A stretch of DNA of 64,000 nucleotides from Rhizobacter sp. AJA081-3 (GCF_017795745.1 NZ_CP059067.1:2542001-2606000), one strand, 5' to 3'; positions 53,401 to 61,422 are shown, counted from the first letter of the stretch. The notes: a model not told the origin generated them from the letters alone. Made by a program: numbers and translations.

Positions 53401-54351
53401 GCGCCCGACACGCCGACGCCACCGAAGACGCCGCAGGAGGAGTGGGACGAGTGGAAGGTGACCAAAGAAACGGGCGAAAAGCCGACGCCCAAGGTGCCAC
53501 CCGTGCGCTTGAAGCGAATGGACGTGCGGCTGCGCGTATTCACTCCTTCTCGCCTATGGGCCCTCCGGGATGCAGTTCCGAATCTACTGCTCGACGACTT
53601 GCTGTCCGATGTGCTCACCATTGGCCCGGCTGGCACCGCACTGCAGCGCTTACTGCGCTTCGATGGCGAGGCTGCGGGATGGGGAGCCGATGCCTCGGCG
53701 CCCGGCATGGTGCGCGCTCAAGTACTCTTCTCGCTGCACCCAACCACCCTGGCCACGACGGGGCTGCAGGCCTCCGCCCGGCTTGCCAAGCGCAGGCTGT
53801 GGCTGCTGCCTCAAACGCAGCAAACCACAAGCGCCGGTGCCGTGCCGCTGTACAACACGCCACCGAACTGGGCATGGGAGCCGCGCTCGGGAGCTGTGCC
53901 GCTGCTGACCGGATTCGAGCCGCCGGCCGAGCTGAAGCAAGACGTGTTCACGATCGACGCATTGCGCGATGCCGAGACCATCGTGAAGCTGCGACTGAAG
54001 TCTTCTCACAAGTACTACTTTCCTTTCAGCGCCAAAGACGTCGTCGGGCAGGTGCCAGACATCGGCATCAGCAAAATCAATACGAAGTTCGTTAAGGACT
54101 TGCTGTTGATGGTGGAGGACCTGTCACTGCCCGACTTGTGGCTCGATCTCGACCTGGTGCTCTCGCGCACCGCCAAGGGTGAACTACGGTACCGGCTGCA
54201 GGGCAGCCATTCCGCCTTCCCTGCGTTCGAAGTGACGATGAACGGGCAACCCATCCTCCGACACTTGCCGGGCACAGCCGACCCGCAAATGTCGCTGTTG
54301 CCGGGCGGGCGCGTCGACGTGGATTCTGGCTTGCGACCCCTGCCGGGGTGA
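50446..54351 (+). CDS. Giant 1301-residue protein of unknown function
   Basis: ATG 50446 with AGGAG seven bases upstream. No signal peptide or membrane helix. An N-terminal beta region (residues 1-250) precedes HEFEQRWFGLGHSLGEIKYSLALAPGEAVRMAVIDWSRTDEISRDDSTR. A long charged helix follows (YLEDLRHRQSREREIDDIIDGRLREDQ; RDLRAREQQDLQEEILQRSSLFRAQTSTVVIQATQAERNVLATRIVANMNRMH). A beta-sandwich-like segment (FRIELWSGPGNNRDTWGEVRVVLR, about 545-640) follows. LPTRGVFAEAHLGRCNGAEQRDVTRLWNFAELP (about 830-860), shared by other very large uncharacterised bacterial proteins, comes next, then a Pro-rich linker (960-1030). No enzyme motif was recognised. Single gene, flanked by gene-poor DNA. Confidence 0.8.
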   Translation: MQAKIRAFARYADGSPWPGATLQLSVRSSLPADPPQRPQTRPVQVIIAEARGDHQGYAVIDLGRLPPTTRGLLITTLQALVKLGSGEIVLSIAEDPTAHAPVLALDELVGLASQVSLQGQAELIVAAALDTCRAVNVVSALGPMETPESGTAGLVERPDSCDYRLSPASFVVRSVARAGDAQGCEHLMPSAYPVRTRTLRRTVVRNPQRPKPPEGRTYESADAFLTAIVPGTDRGVVSDDDELGPDATPRFAEVHEFEQRWFGLGHSLGEIKYSLALAPGEAVRMAVIDWSRTDEISRDDSTRYLEDLRHRQSREREIDDIIDGRLREDQGGGSFQAGLAGGAKATVPVKGVPVEIDARTALGGAVSHSWGERDLRAREQQDLQEEILQRSSLFRAQTSTVVIQATQAERNVLATRIVANMNRMHALTISYYEVLRHFLITTEWKRTQHALLVPVSLISFDDTTARRFRPALEDALLDPSLSPAFEALDRLNGGAGLYAKLAAEAAAANGQAASTSGSPGDGTQLPTLVTQTATFRIELWSGPGNNRDTWGEVRVVLRVAGQNDGIELLALGPKPADNLDVSVGTFWHEKPSGNAKLKGGQIDQPSENKDGKTLSYYRYRNQALVLPTPVDVNRVEEVEVEFKRYAGNLPFARENDAFDLDRLILEAVFPGTQPRLMLVNKAWKRTEGTATFPKGFDGKQSEPVTARVTRAAKDEPPSPQAGESKGSGGNKPVQLPPTEASDKALVAMLLAHLNANRFHYGMLAWAGMPSSERRRRVGAALGIIAEGLGDEVLGIVGFSIVLPWDGPVPPWVPSLGSTQPPPPTEDIVTLPTRGVFAEAHLGRCNGAEQRDVTRLWNFAELPVSLLPNIEGLTPGPRGQAPNVAPAALPQPVVTIVNPPAAPAPTGLGPALVTLQTPGIFRDMSGLKEVSDLLGKLIEAGADPKKELIDAKQKIDKEIGKGQPDAGKPPPTPPNEMPLSPPPLVPAPDTPTPPKTPQEEWDEWKVTKETGEKPTPKVPPVRLKRMDVRLRVFTPSRLWALRDAVPNLLLDDLLSDVLTIGPAGTALQRLLRFDGEAAGWGADASAPGMVRAQVLFSLHPTTLATTGLQASARLAKRRLWLLPQTQQTTSAGAVPLYNTPPNWAWEPRSGAVPLLTGFEPPAELKQDVFTIDALRDAETIVKLRLKSSHKYYFPFSAKDVVGQVPDIGISKINTKFVKDLLLMVEDLSLPDLWLDLDLVLSRTAKGELRYRLQGSHSAFPAFEVTMNGQPILRHLPGTADPQMSLLPGGRVDVDSGLRPLPG

Positions 54352-55884
54352 CCGGCCAGAAATCATGCGGCGCGCCCGGACGGGCGCATGGGGCAGTTCT
54401 CGCTGTCGTCCTGAAGGGTGCGCGGACTGAACCGCACGGATCGCGACAGACAGCATCACACGATCGATCGACGAACCCAGGAGCGCCACGCGCCTGCACC
54501 CGCGCATGGCGGGCTCGGTCGCTGTGGGCCAAGCGGTTACCTTGATTGCGCAGCGCGGTGAAAATGGCGGCGGCCTCATACCGAAGGGCCAGAGGTATGG
54601 TGGGCACGGCGCTATGCAATGATGGCTGTGTGCGGACGGCCTCGGATAGGGGCGAGGGGAGGTTCATGGCCGACCGAAACATTACTTACCAGTCCTTCAC
54701 CGGAACGTTCACTGCGAGGCGATTGCGAACGCTTGGCGCTCCGCGTCGACCGTCAGCTTTGCGGTAGCCCACGAAACTCGGGTTGCATCGGCTAGTTCAG
54801 CCTTTGGCTGCCAAGGACTGATCACGAACGGCAGGTCTTGCTGATCTGGAGTGGCGACAGTGGGTCGGTACCGCCACATCGCGGCCTGAGAGAGCTGACA
54901 TAGCCAAGCACCTGGGCGGCGGGGCCCGGTGGACCTGGAGAACCGGCTCGACGGCAGCTTCCTGGGCACTGCGGTCACAGGCCGCGGCAGAAGTCGAACG
55001 GCCGGTTCCGGCGGCCGCCGACACTCGCGGTCGCAGATCGAATGACCGCCCCCAGTCTTGACCGGCTGATCGAATCGGCAATGAGTTCAGTTGCCGATGG
55101 CCAGCTCCGCCTGCCGATGAGGGGCCGATCGGCCACTGTGCAATCAACGGGCGTGCACCACTACTGTCATTGACGACGCGCCACCAAGTCCGCCGCGAAG
55201 AATGTGTTGAGGTCCTCCCCCGCGGCCGCCTCTGCAAAACCGTCAAATCACCCTCCTCGCGATCAGCCGCGCCGCGCGCATGAACCCTCCCCATGCAGGA
55301 CGAGCGAGCGCTCCGCCAACGCTGATCCGCCTCACGCCCAGAGTTCGATCTGTTCCGAAATCCGCACCTGCTGGGCCAGAAGTTCTGAAGCGATGTCCTG
55401 GCCATTAAATTGAGCCTTTGAGGTGGATGCCGATCGATCATAGGCGACCCAAATTCCGCAGACGATTCCGCGCTACCTGTCGTCACACACACGCCGATTC
55501 CGCCTGATCGGCCTCTTGGCGGCTTGGAAGTAGGTGCGAGATCGCCCTGCACTCTCGCGCAAGGCGTCCTCCTACCCGGCCAGGTCCGGTTCTCGACGTC
55601 GTCCGACTCTGCGGCGGTGACTGAAACTCGGCTTCGCTCGTGGCATTTCGCTGCCCGTGCCTGCTTTGGTGCTTATCAGCTGGCCGCCAGTCGCCGTCGG
55701 GCCCATCTCCGAGCGCTGATCACGCATTTCGTACTTCTACGTCCCGACCGGTCTGGCAATCGCGTCGGCGAACTTGCAGCATGACGTCAAACGATCTGCC
55801 GACTCGCCAAAACCGGCTTAGTTCGTCGATCCGAATTCGCAAAGTGAAGACCTCTCAAACACCTGTCCAAGGACGGAGGACTTC
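54352..55884. other. About 1.5 kb gene-poor stretch
   Basis: No intact gene recognised on either strand. Many short overlapping frames have shadow-like composition. One minus-strand fragment (55332-55472) looks protein-like and is listed separately. The region ends with GGAGG before the small DNA-binding gene. It probably marks the left flank of the accessory element that carries the integrase. Confidence 0.5.
55332..55472 (-). pseudogene. Possible C-terminal gene fragment
   Basis: Between two stops the minus strand encodes RGIVCGIWVAYDRSASTSK, AQFNGQDIASELLAQQVRISEQIELWA, which has the composition and amphipathic helix of a real protein end but no start codon. Family unknown. It may be the last trace of a gene lost from this gap. 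Confidence 0.3.
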
Positions 55885-56115
55885 ATGGAACAGCAAGCCG
55901 GGTCGACCTACCTGACCGCTCGCGAACTCGCGCAGCGCATCAAGTACAAGCCCAACGTCATCAACAACATGCTGAAGGACTCGGTCCTTCTGGAGGGCGT
56001 CCACTACGTGCGCCCGTTCGGTCGGCGCAAGGTGCTGTACCTCTGGGAGGCGGTCGAGCGCACGATGCTCGAGGGCGGTGCGCGCTCGGCGGCGGTGATG
56101 GCGATGGGTCAGTGA
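55885..56115 (+). CDS. Small AlpA/excisionase-like DNA-binding protein
   Basis: 76 residues, ATG 55885 with GGAGG upstream. The sequence TYLTARELAQRIKYKPNVINNMLKDSVLLEGVHYVRPFGRRKVLYLWEAVE has the MerR/AlpA-like helix-turn-helix layout used by excisionases and by helper proteins encoded beside integrases. The integrase starts seven bases after its stop, so the pair is co-expressed. A role in directionality of recombination is inferred. Confidence 0.75.
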   Translation: MEQQAGSTYLTARELAQRIKYKPNVINNMLKDSVLLEGVHYVRPFGRRKVLYLWEAVERTMLEGGARSAAVMAMGQ

Positions 56116-56122
56116 GGCGCCC

Positions 56123-57379
56123 ATGGCATCGGTACGTCAACACCGCGGTCGCCTGCTGATCGACTATCGCGAAGGTGGAACGCGACAGCGGGTCTACACC
56201 AAGCTCGCCGACAGCCCCGCCAACCGGGTCCAGCTCGAGCAGGTCGCCGCCCAGGTCGAGCTTGCGCTCACCAAAGGCAACAGCGTCGAGACCATTCTCG
56301 TGCAGGCAGGTCTGCTGGCCGGCCCCGAGCCGGTCTTCATCGCGCCGCCGCAGCATCTGCGTCCGACCACTGCGGCCGCTACGACAGCGACACCTGCGTT
56401 CTCCGCCTTTGCGGAGCAATGGTTCGGGGAGTTCAAGGTCGGCTGGCGCAAGACCTACATCACCACGGTGCGCGGCATTCTCGACCAGCACCTGCTGCCT
56501 CGCTTCGGGCAGTTGATGGTCGGTGCAGTCACGCGTGCCCTGATCCTGGATTTTCGCGCCCACCTGGCCGCCGTGCGCGGCCGCCGGCCGGGCACGAAGC
56601 TGTCGCCCGCGCGGATCAACACCATCATGCTGATCCTGCGCCAGGTCCTGCAAGAAGCGGCTGACCGCTATGAGTTCACTCTGCCGATGGCGCGCCTCAA
56701 GCCGCTCAAGGTGCCGAAGTCGGACGTCCAGCCCTTCACCCTCGAGCAGACCCATCTGCTGATCAACACGATCCGCAAGGACTACCAGAACTACCTCAAG
56801 GTCCGCTTCTTCACGGGCATGCGATCGGGTGAGTTGCACGGCCTGAAGTGGAAGTACGTTGACTTCGAAAAGCGGTTGATCCTGGTGCGCGAAGCGTTTG
56901 TTGGCGGTGAAGACGAGTACACCAAGACAGACTCGTCGCAAAGGGACATCCCCCTCAGTAGGGTCGTCTGGGAGGCACTTTCCGCCCAACACAAGGTGAC
57001 GGGTCACCAGGAGTACGTCTTCTGCAATCGGGCGGGTGAGCCGATCGACACGAACAACTTCACCAAGCGCATCTGGTATCCGCTGCTGCGCCACCTCGGA
57101 TTGGCCCTGCGCCGGCCCTACCAGACGCGGCACACAGCGGCCACCTTGTGGCTTGAGGCCGGCGAGTCTCCCGCGTGGGTGGCGATGGCCCTGGGTCATT
57201 CTTCGCAGGCCATGCTCTGGAAGACGTATGCACGCTACTGCGCCAACCTGACCCGGCGCGACGGCTCGGCCATGGACCGGCTGCTGAACGCGACCTTCGG
57301 GGTGCAGGCCGACGCTGGCGCGACCCCGCCACCCGCCCAGCCGCCGCCGGGGAACGCTGAGAACGCCGCGGCCGCGTAA
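56123..57379 (+). CDS. Phage-type tyrosine integrase
   Basis: 418 residues. An N-terminal arm-binding-like beta domain (MASVRQHRGRLLIDYREGG) is followed by a core-binding domain (FGEFKVGWRKTYITTVRGILDQHLLPRFG) and the catalytic domain. Catalytic residues are visible: Arg in FFTGMRSGELHGLKW, the conserved Lys region in EYTKTDSSQRDIPL, RHTAATLWL, then WVAMALGHSSQAMLWKTYARY with the last Tyr as nucleophile. It appears intact, unlike the recombinase at 15.5 kb. No tRNA or clear attachment site was found nearby. Confidence 0.9.
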   Translation: MASVRQHRGRLLIDYREGGTRQRVYTKLADSPANRVQLEQVAAQVELALTKGNSVETILVQAGLLAGPEPVFIAPPQHLRPTTAAATTATPAFSAFAEQWFGEFKVGWRKTYITTVRGILDQHLLPRFGQLMVGAVTRALILDFRAHLAAVRGRRPGTKLSPARINTIMLILRQVLQEAADRYEFTLPMARLKPLKVPKSDVQPFTLEQTHLLINTIRKDYQNYLKVRFFTGMRSGELHGLKWKYVDFEKRLILVREAFVGGEDEYTKTDSSQRDIPLSRVVWEALSAQHKVTGHQEYVFCNRAGEPIDTNNFTKRIWYPLLRHLGLALRRPYQTRHTAATLWLEAGESPAWVAMALGHSSQAMLWKTYARYCANLTRRDGSAMDRLLNATFGVQADAGATPPPAQPPPGNAENAAAA

Positions 57380-57495
57380 GCCGCAACCACCGCACCACTG
57401 ACAACGCGGGCCCATGGCTCGCGCGGGTGAACTCGCGCCTCAGGCATGCCCGTCCACGGGACTTGGTGGAGTTCCCCTCTCGAAGGAGTTCGATC

Positions 57496-57963
57496 ATGAA
57501 ACAACGCAAGTCTCCGCCCCCTGCCCTGCCCCAGGACTTCGAAGCCGCGGAATCCGGCCTCGGCTTCACCGTCTGGGTCCATCTCGCCCGCCCCGCATCC
57601 GCGGCCGAGGTCAGGCTCTACCGGCAAGGCCTGGACCGCTACCTCGACGAGAACGGGCTGTCGCGCAGCATGAACCCGCTGCACATGCTGGTGTGGGCCA
57701 CCGAGCGCAGCCTGACGCTCGTGGACCAGATCGACCTGCTGGTCTGGATGGTGCACGACGGTCGCGCGGTTGCGGTCGAGATCGGCCCGCTGCAGACACA
57801 CATGGGCCTGCCGGCCGGTCGCGATCGGGTGCCCACCTTGCCGGTACGCCTGGCCGACAACTCGCTGCTCTCGATGGTATGGCTGTACCGCGTCGGACAC
57901 CTTCCCGCCGAACAGTGCGTCGAGATGCTCGGCGGGTTCCAGGGTCCGGTGACGCTGCATTGA
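57496..57963 (+). CDS. Unknown 155-residue protein downstream of the integrase
   Basis: ATG 57496 with AAGGAG seven bases upstream. Soluble. The first half (ESGLGFTVWVHLARPASAAEVRLYRQGLDRYLDENGLSRS) faintly recalls YggL/DUF469 proteins, but too weakly to assign. The second half is beta-rich (VDQIDLLVWMVHDGRAVAVEIGPLQ, then LADNSLLSMVWLYRVGHLPAEQCVEML). It is followed after ten bases by another unknown gene with its own GAGGAG, so the two form a pair, probably part of the integrated element. Confidence 0.72.
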   Translation: MKQRKSPPPALPQDFEAAESGLGFTVWVHLARPASAAEVRLYRQGLDRYLDENGLSRSMNPLHMLVWATERSLTLVDQIDLLVWMVHDGRAVAVEIGPLQTHMGLPAGRDRVPTLPVRLADNSLLSMVWLYRVGHLPAEQCVEMLGGFQGPVTLH

Positions 57964-57973
57964 GGAGACGGCC

Positions 57974-58636
57974 ATGAAGCAACTCAGTCTCTGGCCGCGC
58001 AACGGGCTCCCGCAACCGGCAGGCGTCGCTCGGGCTCGGTCCGGGCGAGGCCAGGCGTTCCGGCGCCACCAGCCGGTTCCGCGTCTGCGCTACGTGACGG
58101 CAGATCGCGAGCCGCAGGTGCTCTGGGCCGATCCCGAGCAATCGCCGCAGGACCGGTGGTACGCCATCGAGGATCTCCTTCTCCGATTGGCCGCCCGCCT
58201 GCCGGTTCACGCGGTACTGGTGGACCGCCACTGGCAGATCACGCTGGCGGGCATCCTCGAGCACGAGGACGACGAGGTCCGCTCGCTTGCCGCGGTTGCG
58301 GCCGACACGGCGACATTCGCCTGGCGCACCGATGGTCAACGCAGCTGCTTCGCGCAGGCCGTGCTCCGCGAGGGCAGCGACCTGGTGATCGTTCTGGCCT
58401 CCGTGGCGACGATCGCTCGGTGGCCTCTGGGCGCCGACCTCGGCTGGCAGGTCACGGCGTTGATGTCCCGGCTGCGGGCGCTGTCGGCGCCCGCGAGCGA
58501 GCGACCGGACAGCCGCTACGCCGCAGACTTGCGCCGTCGTCCGCGCGCCAGTTGCGCGACCACGCGCGCGACGAGTTCTCCGCCGTCGAGTTCGAGCGCG
58601 CCGGCGATGCGCAGCAGCAAGGCCAACGATGGCTGA
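57974..58636 (+). CDS. Unknown 220-residue protein, tail antisense to an HTH gene
   Basis: ATG 57974 preceded by GAGGAG. Residues about 60-175 look like a globular domain (DRWYAIEDLLLRLAARLPVHAVLVDRHWQITLAGILEHEDDEVRSLAAVAADTATFAWRTDG, then DLVIVLASVATIARWPLGADLGWQVTALMSRL). The last 45 residues are Arg/Ser/Pro-rich and lie opposite the coding strand of the HTH gene, sharing 121 bases. The tail is probably an accident of the missing stop rather than a domain. Function unknown. Confidence 0.65.
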   Translation: MKQLSLWPRNGLPQPAGVARARSGRGQAFRRHQPVPRLRYVTADREPQVLWADPEQSPQDRWYAIEDLLLRLAARLPVHAVLVDRHWQITLAGILEHEDDEVRSLAAVAADTATFAWRTDGQRSCFAQAVLREGSDLVIVLASVATIARWPLGADLGWQVTALMSRLRALSAPASERPDSRYAADLRRRPRASCATTRATSSPPSSSSAPAMRSSKANDG

Positions 58637-58824
58637 CGTTCGCCGCGCTCGAGCTTGCCGTAGTAGGAGCGATCGACGTTGGCGAGCAGCGCGAACTTGT
58701 CCTGGGCGACGCCGCGCTCTTCGCGCAGCGCGCGGACCACCTCGCCGAAGGCGCGCGCCACGTTCGGTTCGAACGAGGTGGCGCGTTTGGCAACAGGGGT
58801 GGAGCGATTCGAGGCGGTAACCAC
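58516..58824 (-). CDS. XRE-family helix-turn-helix regulator
   Basis: 102 residues from GTG 58824. The canonical HTH_3 domain covers residues about 24-80: ALREERGVAQDKFALLANVDRSYYGKLERGERQPSLALLLRIAGALEL. It is divergent from the lipoprotein gene, with a 16-base palindrome in the 103-base gap, so it is the likely repressor of that promoter and of itself. No clear Shine-Dalgarno sequence is present. It overlaps the end of the convergent unknown gene by 121 bases. Confidence 0.82.
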   Translation of the reverse strand: MVTASNRSTPVAKRATSFEPNVARAFGEVVRALREERGVAQDKFALLANVDRSYYGKLERGERQPSLALLLRIAGALELDGGELVARVVAQLARGRRRKSAA

Positions 58825-58859
58825 GATCGCAGCGTGCCCGGCATGCTATCTTGTTGGAC

Positions 58860-58875
58860 ACGGCATATATGCCGT
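58860..58875. promoter_or_regulatory. Palindromic operator between HTH regulator and lipoprotein genes
   Basis: ACGGCATATATGCCGT is a perfect 16-base palindrome centred in the divergent intergenic region. Length and AT-rich centre fit an XRE-type repressor site, and TATAT could belong to the -10 region of either promoter. Confidence 0.65.
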
Positions 58876-58927
58876 ATTTCACAGCGCGAGGGTCGTCTCG
58901 CGCTCAACACTGAAGAGGGAGATTCCC

Positions 58928-59539
58928 ATGAAGAACCACATCATTGCTTCCTGCGCACTCGCGACGCTGCTCGGTGGCTGCGCATCGATGACCCCGACGA
59001 AGGAGACGTCGGTGGGCTACGCGATCTACGACATCAAGGCGTCGGGCGACGTGGGCAATGCCAAGCTCGCCGAGGCGATCAGGACCGCGCTGCAGCGCAA
59101 TACCAGCCGCTTGCAGGTCAGCAATGGCATCCCGCCGTCACCCCTGCCGGAGAAGGCGCCACGCTTCCAGTTGGTCTCGCCCTTCAAGGGCAGCAATCTG
59201 GGCGCCCTGGCGGCTGCGCAGGGTCAGTCGCTGCAGGTTCCGACCTGCGAGGGCGCGACACTGACCGCCAACGCCCGTGACTCCTCGATGAGCAACTACG
59301 GCGAGGCCACGACCTTCTTCGCCTGCCTCATGCCCTACCAGGGCGGCTACAGCCTGAACATCTACACGACGTTCACCAAGGTGTCGGGCAGCGTGAGCGC
59401 GGCGACCTTGGGCGCCACGCTTATGCGGCCGTTCGTCGGAGACTCTGGGCAGTTCATCCCGCGCACGATTGGACAGATCGTGGACGGGATTCAGAAGACC
59501 GGGGTGGTAGTGACGCTCGTCGAGGCGTATCCGTCCTAA
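58928..59539 (+). CDS. Predicted lipoprotein of unknown function
   Basis: 203 residues, ATG 58928 with GAGGGAG upstream. The lipobox LLGGC places the lipidated Cys at residue 18 (MKNHIIASCALATLLGGCAS). The mature part (KETSVGYAIYDIKASGDVGNAKLAEAIRTALQRNTSRLQV, then YQGGYSLNIYTTFTKVSGSVSAATLGATLMRPFVG) looks like a compact alpha/beta envelope domain; no family recognised. Probably controlled by the divergent XRE regulator through the palindrome at 58860. Confidence 0.78.
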   Translation: MKNHIIASCALATLLGGCASMTPTKETSVGYAIYDIKASGDVGNAKLAEAIRTALQRNTSRLQVSNGIPPSPLPEKAPRFQLVSPFKGSNLGALAAAQGQSLQVPTCEGATLTANARDSSMSNYGEATTFFACLMPYQGGYSLNIYTTFTKVSGSVSAATLGATLMRPFVGDSGQFIPRTIGQIVDGIQKTGVVVTLVEAYPS

Positions 59540-59562
59540 TGTGCCTGCAAGGCCACTTAGCC

Positions 59563-59590
59563 CGCGCTCACGCCTTGCGGCGTGAGCGCG
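59563..59590. terminator. Bidirectional hairpin between convergent genes
   Basis: A 12-base perfect stem (CGCGCTCACGCC / GGCGTGAGCGCG) with a TTGC loop lies just after the lipoprotein stop and covers the stop codon of the small minus-strand ORF. No T-run on either side, but its position and stability fit a shared terminator. Confidence 0.65.
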
Positions 59591-59813
59591 ACACAGCGAC
59601 TGCATTGCCGCTGCATCGCTGCCGCCGTCTAGCAATCTTGCGCTGAAGCTTCTTGATGAATGCGTCGAGAACTTCGTCCGAGATGCAGACCGCGATGTAG
59701 CCGACCACGCCTGACGGCGTCTCCACGCGAATGACGTCGCGCCCGCCTTTGCCGCGGATGAGTCGGGGCGCGGCGGGCTCGCGTCCGCGCTTGGATGAAG
59801 TTACTTTGCCCAT
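59568..59813 (-). CDS. Small basic hypothetical protein
   Basis: 81 residues from ATG 59813: MGKVTSSKRGREPAAPRLI, RGKGGRDVIRVETPSGVVGYIAVCISDEVLDAFIKKLQRKIARRRQ. The beta-hairpin followed by a helix looks protein-like, while both ends are Arg/Lys-rich. No good Shine-Dalgarno sequence. Longer upstream frames are unconvincing. Its end lies inside the hairpin at 59563-59590. Confidence 0.42.
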   Translation of the reverse strand: MGKVTSSKRGREPAAPRLIRGKGGRDVIRVETPSGVVGYIAVCISDEVLDAFIKKLQRKIARRRQRCSGNAVAVSRSRRKA

Positions 59814-60105
59814 GGCGTCAACAGAGCCGCCACGACAAACTCCGCGGCGAAGACGGTGACGGAGATTCCAAGCCACTTGCGAGACTGGCGCCTGAAGAGC
59901 CTCCTCGTTGCTGGCCAAGGGATAGACGTGAACGGCATATCTACATCGTAGACCACCCAGCTGCCACAGGCGGAGTCCCTGGGCCCGCACCGGCTCGGCG
60001 CAAGCCTCGATCTGCCTCGATATAGCTTATGTCAACTGCGCTGCCCCCGGATATCCGTAGCAAGTAGTTCTAGAGTCCGATCAACCCGAGACGGAGATCG
60101 GACCG

Positions 60106-60366
60106 ATGAAGAAGCGATACACCGAGGAACAGATCATTGGCTTCCTGCGTGAGGCCGATGCCGGGCTGCCGGCCAAGGAACTGTGCAGGATGCACGGCTT
60201 CGGCGAGCCGAGCTCCTACGCCTGGAAGGCCAAGTTCGGCTGCATGAACGTATCGGACGCGCAGCGCCTGAAGGCGCTGGAGGCTGATAACACGGAGCTG
60301 AAGAAGCTGCTGGCCAACTCGATGTTCGAGATCAATGCGATGCGCGAGGTGCTCAAGGGAAAGTAG
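60106..60366 (+). CDS. IS3-family transposase OrfA
   Basis: 86 residues. N-terminal helix-turn-helix (KKRYTEEQIIGFLREADAGLPAKELCRMHGFGEPSSYAWKAKFG) is followed by a leucine-zipper segment (AQRLKALEADNTELKKLLANSMFEINAMREVL), the standard OrfA layout. ATG 60106 is preceded by ACGGAGATCGG. Its stop overlaps the GTG of orfB by one base; IS3 elements normally fuse the two by -1 frameshifting. It appears intact. Confidence 0.9.
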   Translation: MKKRYTEEQIIGFLREADAGLPAKELCRMHGFGEPSSYAWKAKFGCMNVSDAQRLKALEADNTELKKLLANSMFEINAMREVLKGK

Positions 60367-61175
60367 TGGCCGTGGCGGCGCGTCGCGAGGTCGTGCGGCA
60401 GCTGCGGGAACGAGGCTTGAGCGAACGCCAGGCCTTGAGGCTGGTGGGCATGAGCGCCAGCACCCTGCGCTACCAACCCCGCGACGACTGCAACGGCCGG
60501 CTGCGCGAGCGCCTGACGGAGCTCGCCGGCCAGCACCGCCGCCACGGCTACCGGATGCTGCACAGCAGCCTTCGGATCGACGGCTGGGCGATCAACGTCA
60601 AGCGCACGTACCGGGTCTACCGCGAGGAAGGCCTGATGGCGCGCAAGCGCCGGCGCAAGAAGCTGCCGGTGCCCGAACGGCAACCGCTGGTGCGGCCAGT
60701 GCAAGCCAACGAGGTGTGGAGCATGAACTTCGTGTTCGACGAGCTGGCCAACGGCCGGCGGGTGAAAACGCTGACGGTCGTGGACGACTGCAGCAACTAG
60801 GCGGTGCAGACTGCCGTGGACACCTCAATGCCGGCGCTGTACGTGACGCGCGTGCTCGACCAGCTCAAGGCCGAGCGCGGGCTGCCCAAGGTGATCCGCA
60901 CCGACAACGGCCCGGAGTTCGCAGGCCGGGCGATGCAGACCTGGGCGGCCAGAAACGGCGTCGAGCTGCGCTTCATCCAGCCCGGCAAGCCGGTGCAGAA
61001 CGCCTACATCGAAAGCTTCAACAGCCGCTTCCGCGACGAGTGCCTGTCGCAGAACTGGTTCGCCAGCCTGAGCCACATGCGCAGCATCATCGACAACTGG
61101 CGTGAGGAATGCAACCACCACCGGCCGCACAGCACCCTCGGGTACGTGCCGCCGGCCGTGTTCGCCGCGCGGTGA
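60366..61175 (+). pseudogene. IS3-family transposase OrfB, interrupted by a stop codon
   Basis: From GTG 60366 the frame runs through HTH_21 (HRRHGYRMLHSSLRIDGWAINVKRTYRVYREEGL) into the integrase core, but a TAG at 60798-60800 interrupts it after VVDDCSN. It then continues in the same frame as AVQTAVDTSMPALYVTRVLD, RTDNGPEFAG and YIESFNSRFRDECL to 61175. The second Asp and the Glu of the DDE triad are present. The usual first Asp (in a WSMDF motif in relatives) reads Asn in WSMNFVFD. Two independent lesions make the element inactive unless helped in trans. Confidence 0.88.
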
Positions 61176-61422
61176 CGCCAATCTGGGCACCTTGGGCGTC
61201 CTCTACCCGGAGGGCGCGCTGGAAACGATGGTCACCGCAGGCATCGGCCGCGCCGAGCCTTCGGCGCAGTATTTCGCGGCAGGGGGGATTCTCGGCGCCT
61301 GTGCGGTGCTGCGTTGGCGCATCGACGCGGCCTCGCAGATCGGCGTGGCCGGCCACTGGTGGAGCGATGCTGCGGGTCGGCGCCATACCTGGCGCCTGTG
61401 GTGGCAAGGCGGCGCCTGGTAG
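61174..61422 (+). pseudogene. C-terminal fragment of an unidentified, beta-barrel-like protein
   Basis: Directly after the IS stop an open frame reads DANLGTLGVLYPEGALETMVTAGIGRAEPSAQYFAAGGILGACAVLRW, RIDAASQIGVAGHWWSDAAGRRHTWRLWWQGGAW. Alternating hydrophobic/polar residues and a C-terminal aromatic (Trp) recall the last strands of an outer-membrane barrel. The upstream part of the gene was lost at the IS junction. Family not recognised. Confidence 0.45.

Larger units (their letters stand above)
60106..61175 (+). mobile_element. IS3-family insertion sequence, degenerate, right end not found
   Basis: orfA (60106) and orfB (60366) are arranged as in IS3-family elements of the IS407-like kind. 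The left end probably lies near 60028-60045 (a TGTCAACTGCGCTGCCCCC stretch), but no matching inverted repeat is visible after orfB, where a foreign coding fragment begins at once. The element therefore appears truncated on the right as well as mutated. Confidence 0.8.

Noticed and set aside
56123-57379. Attachment sites for the intact integrase
   Set aside because: No tRNA lies nearby, and no matching direct repeats flanking 55.9-59.8 kb could be found by eye.
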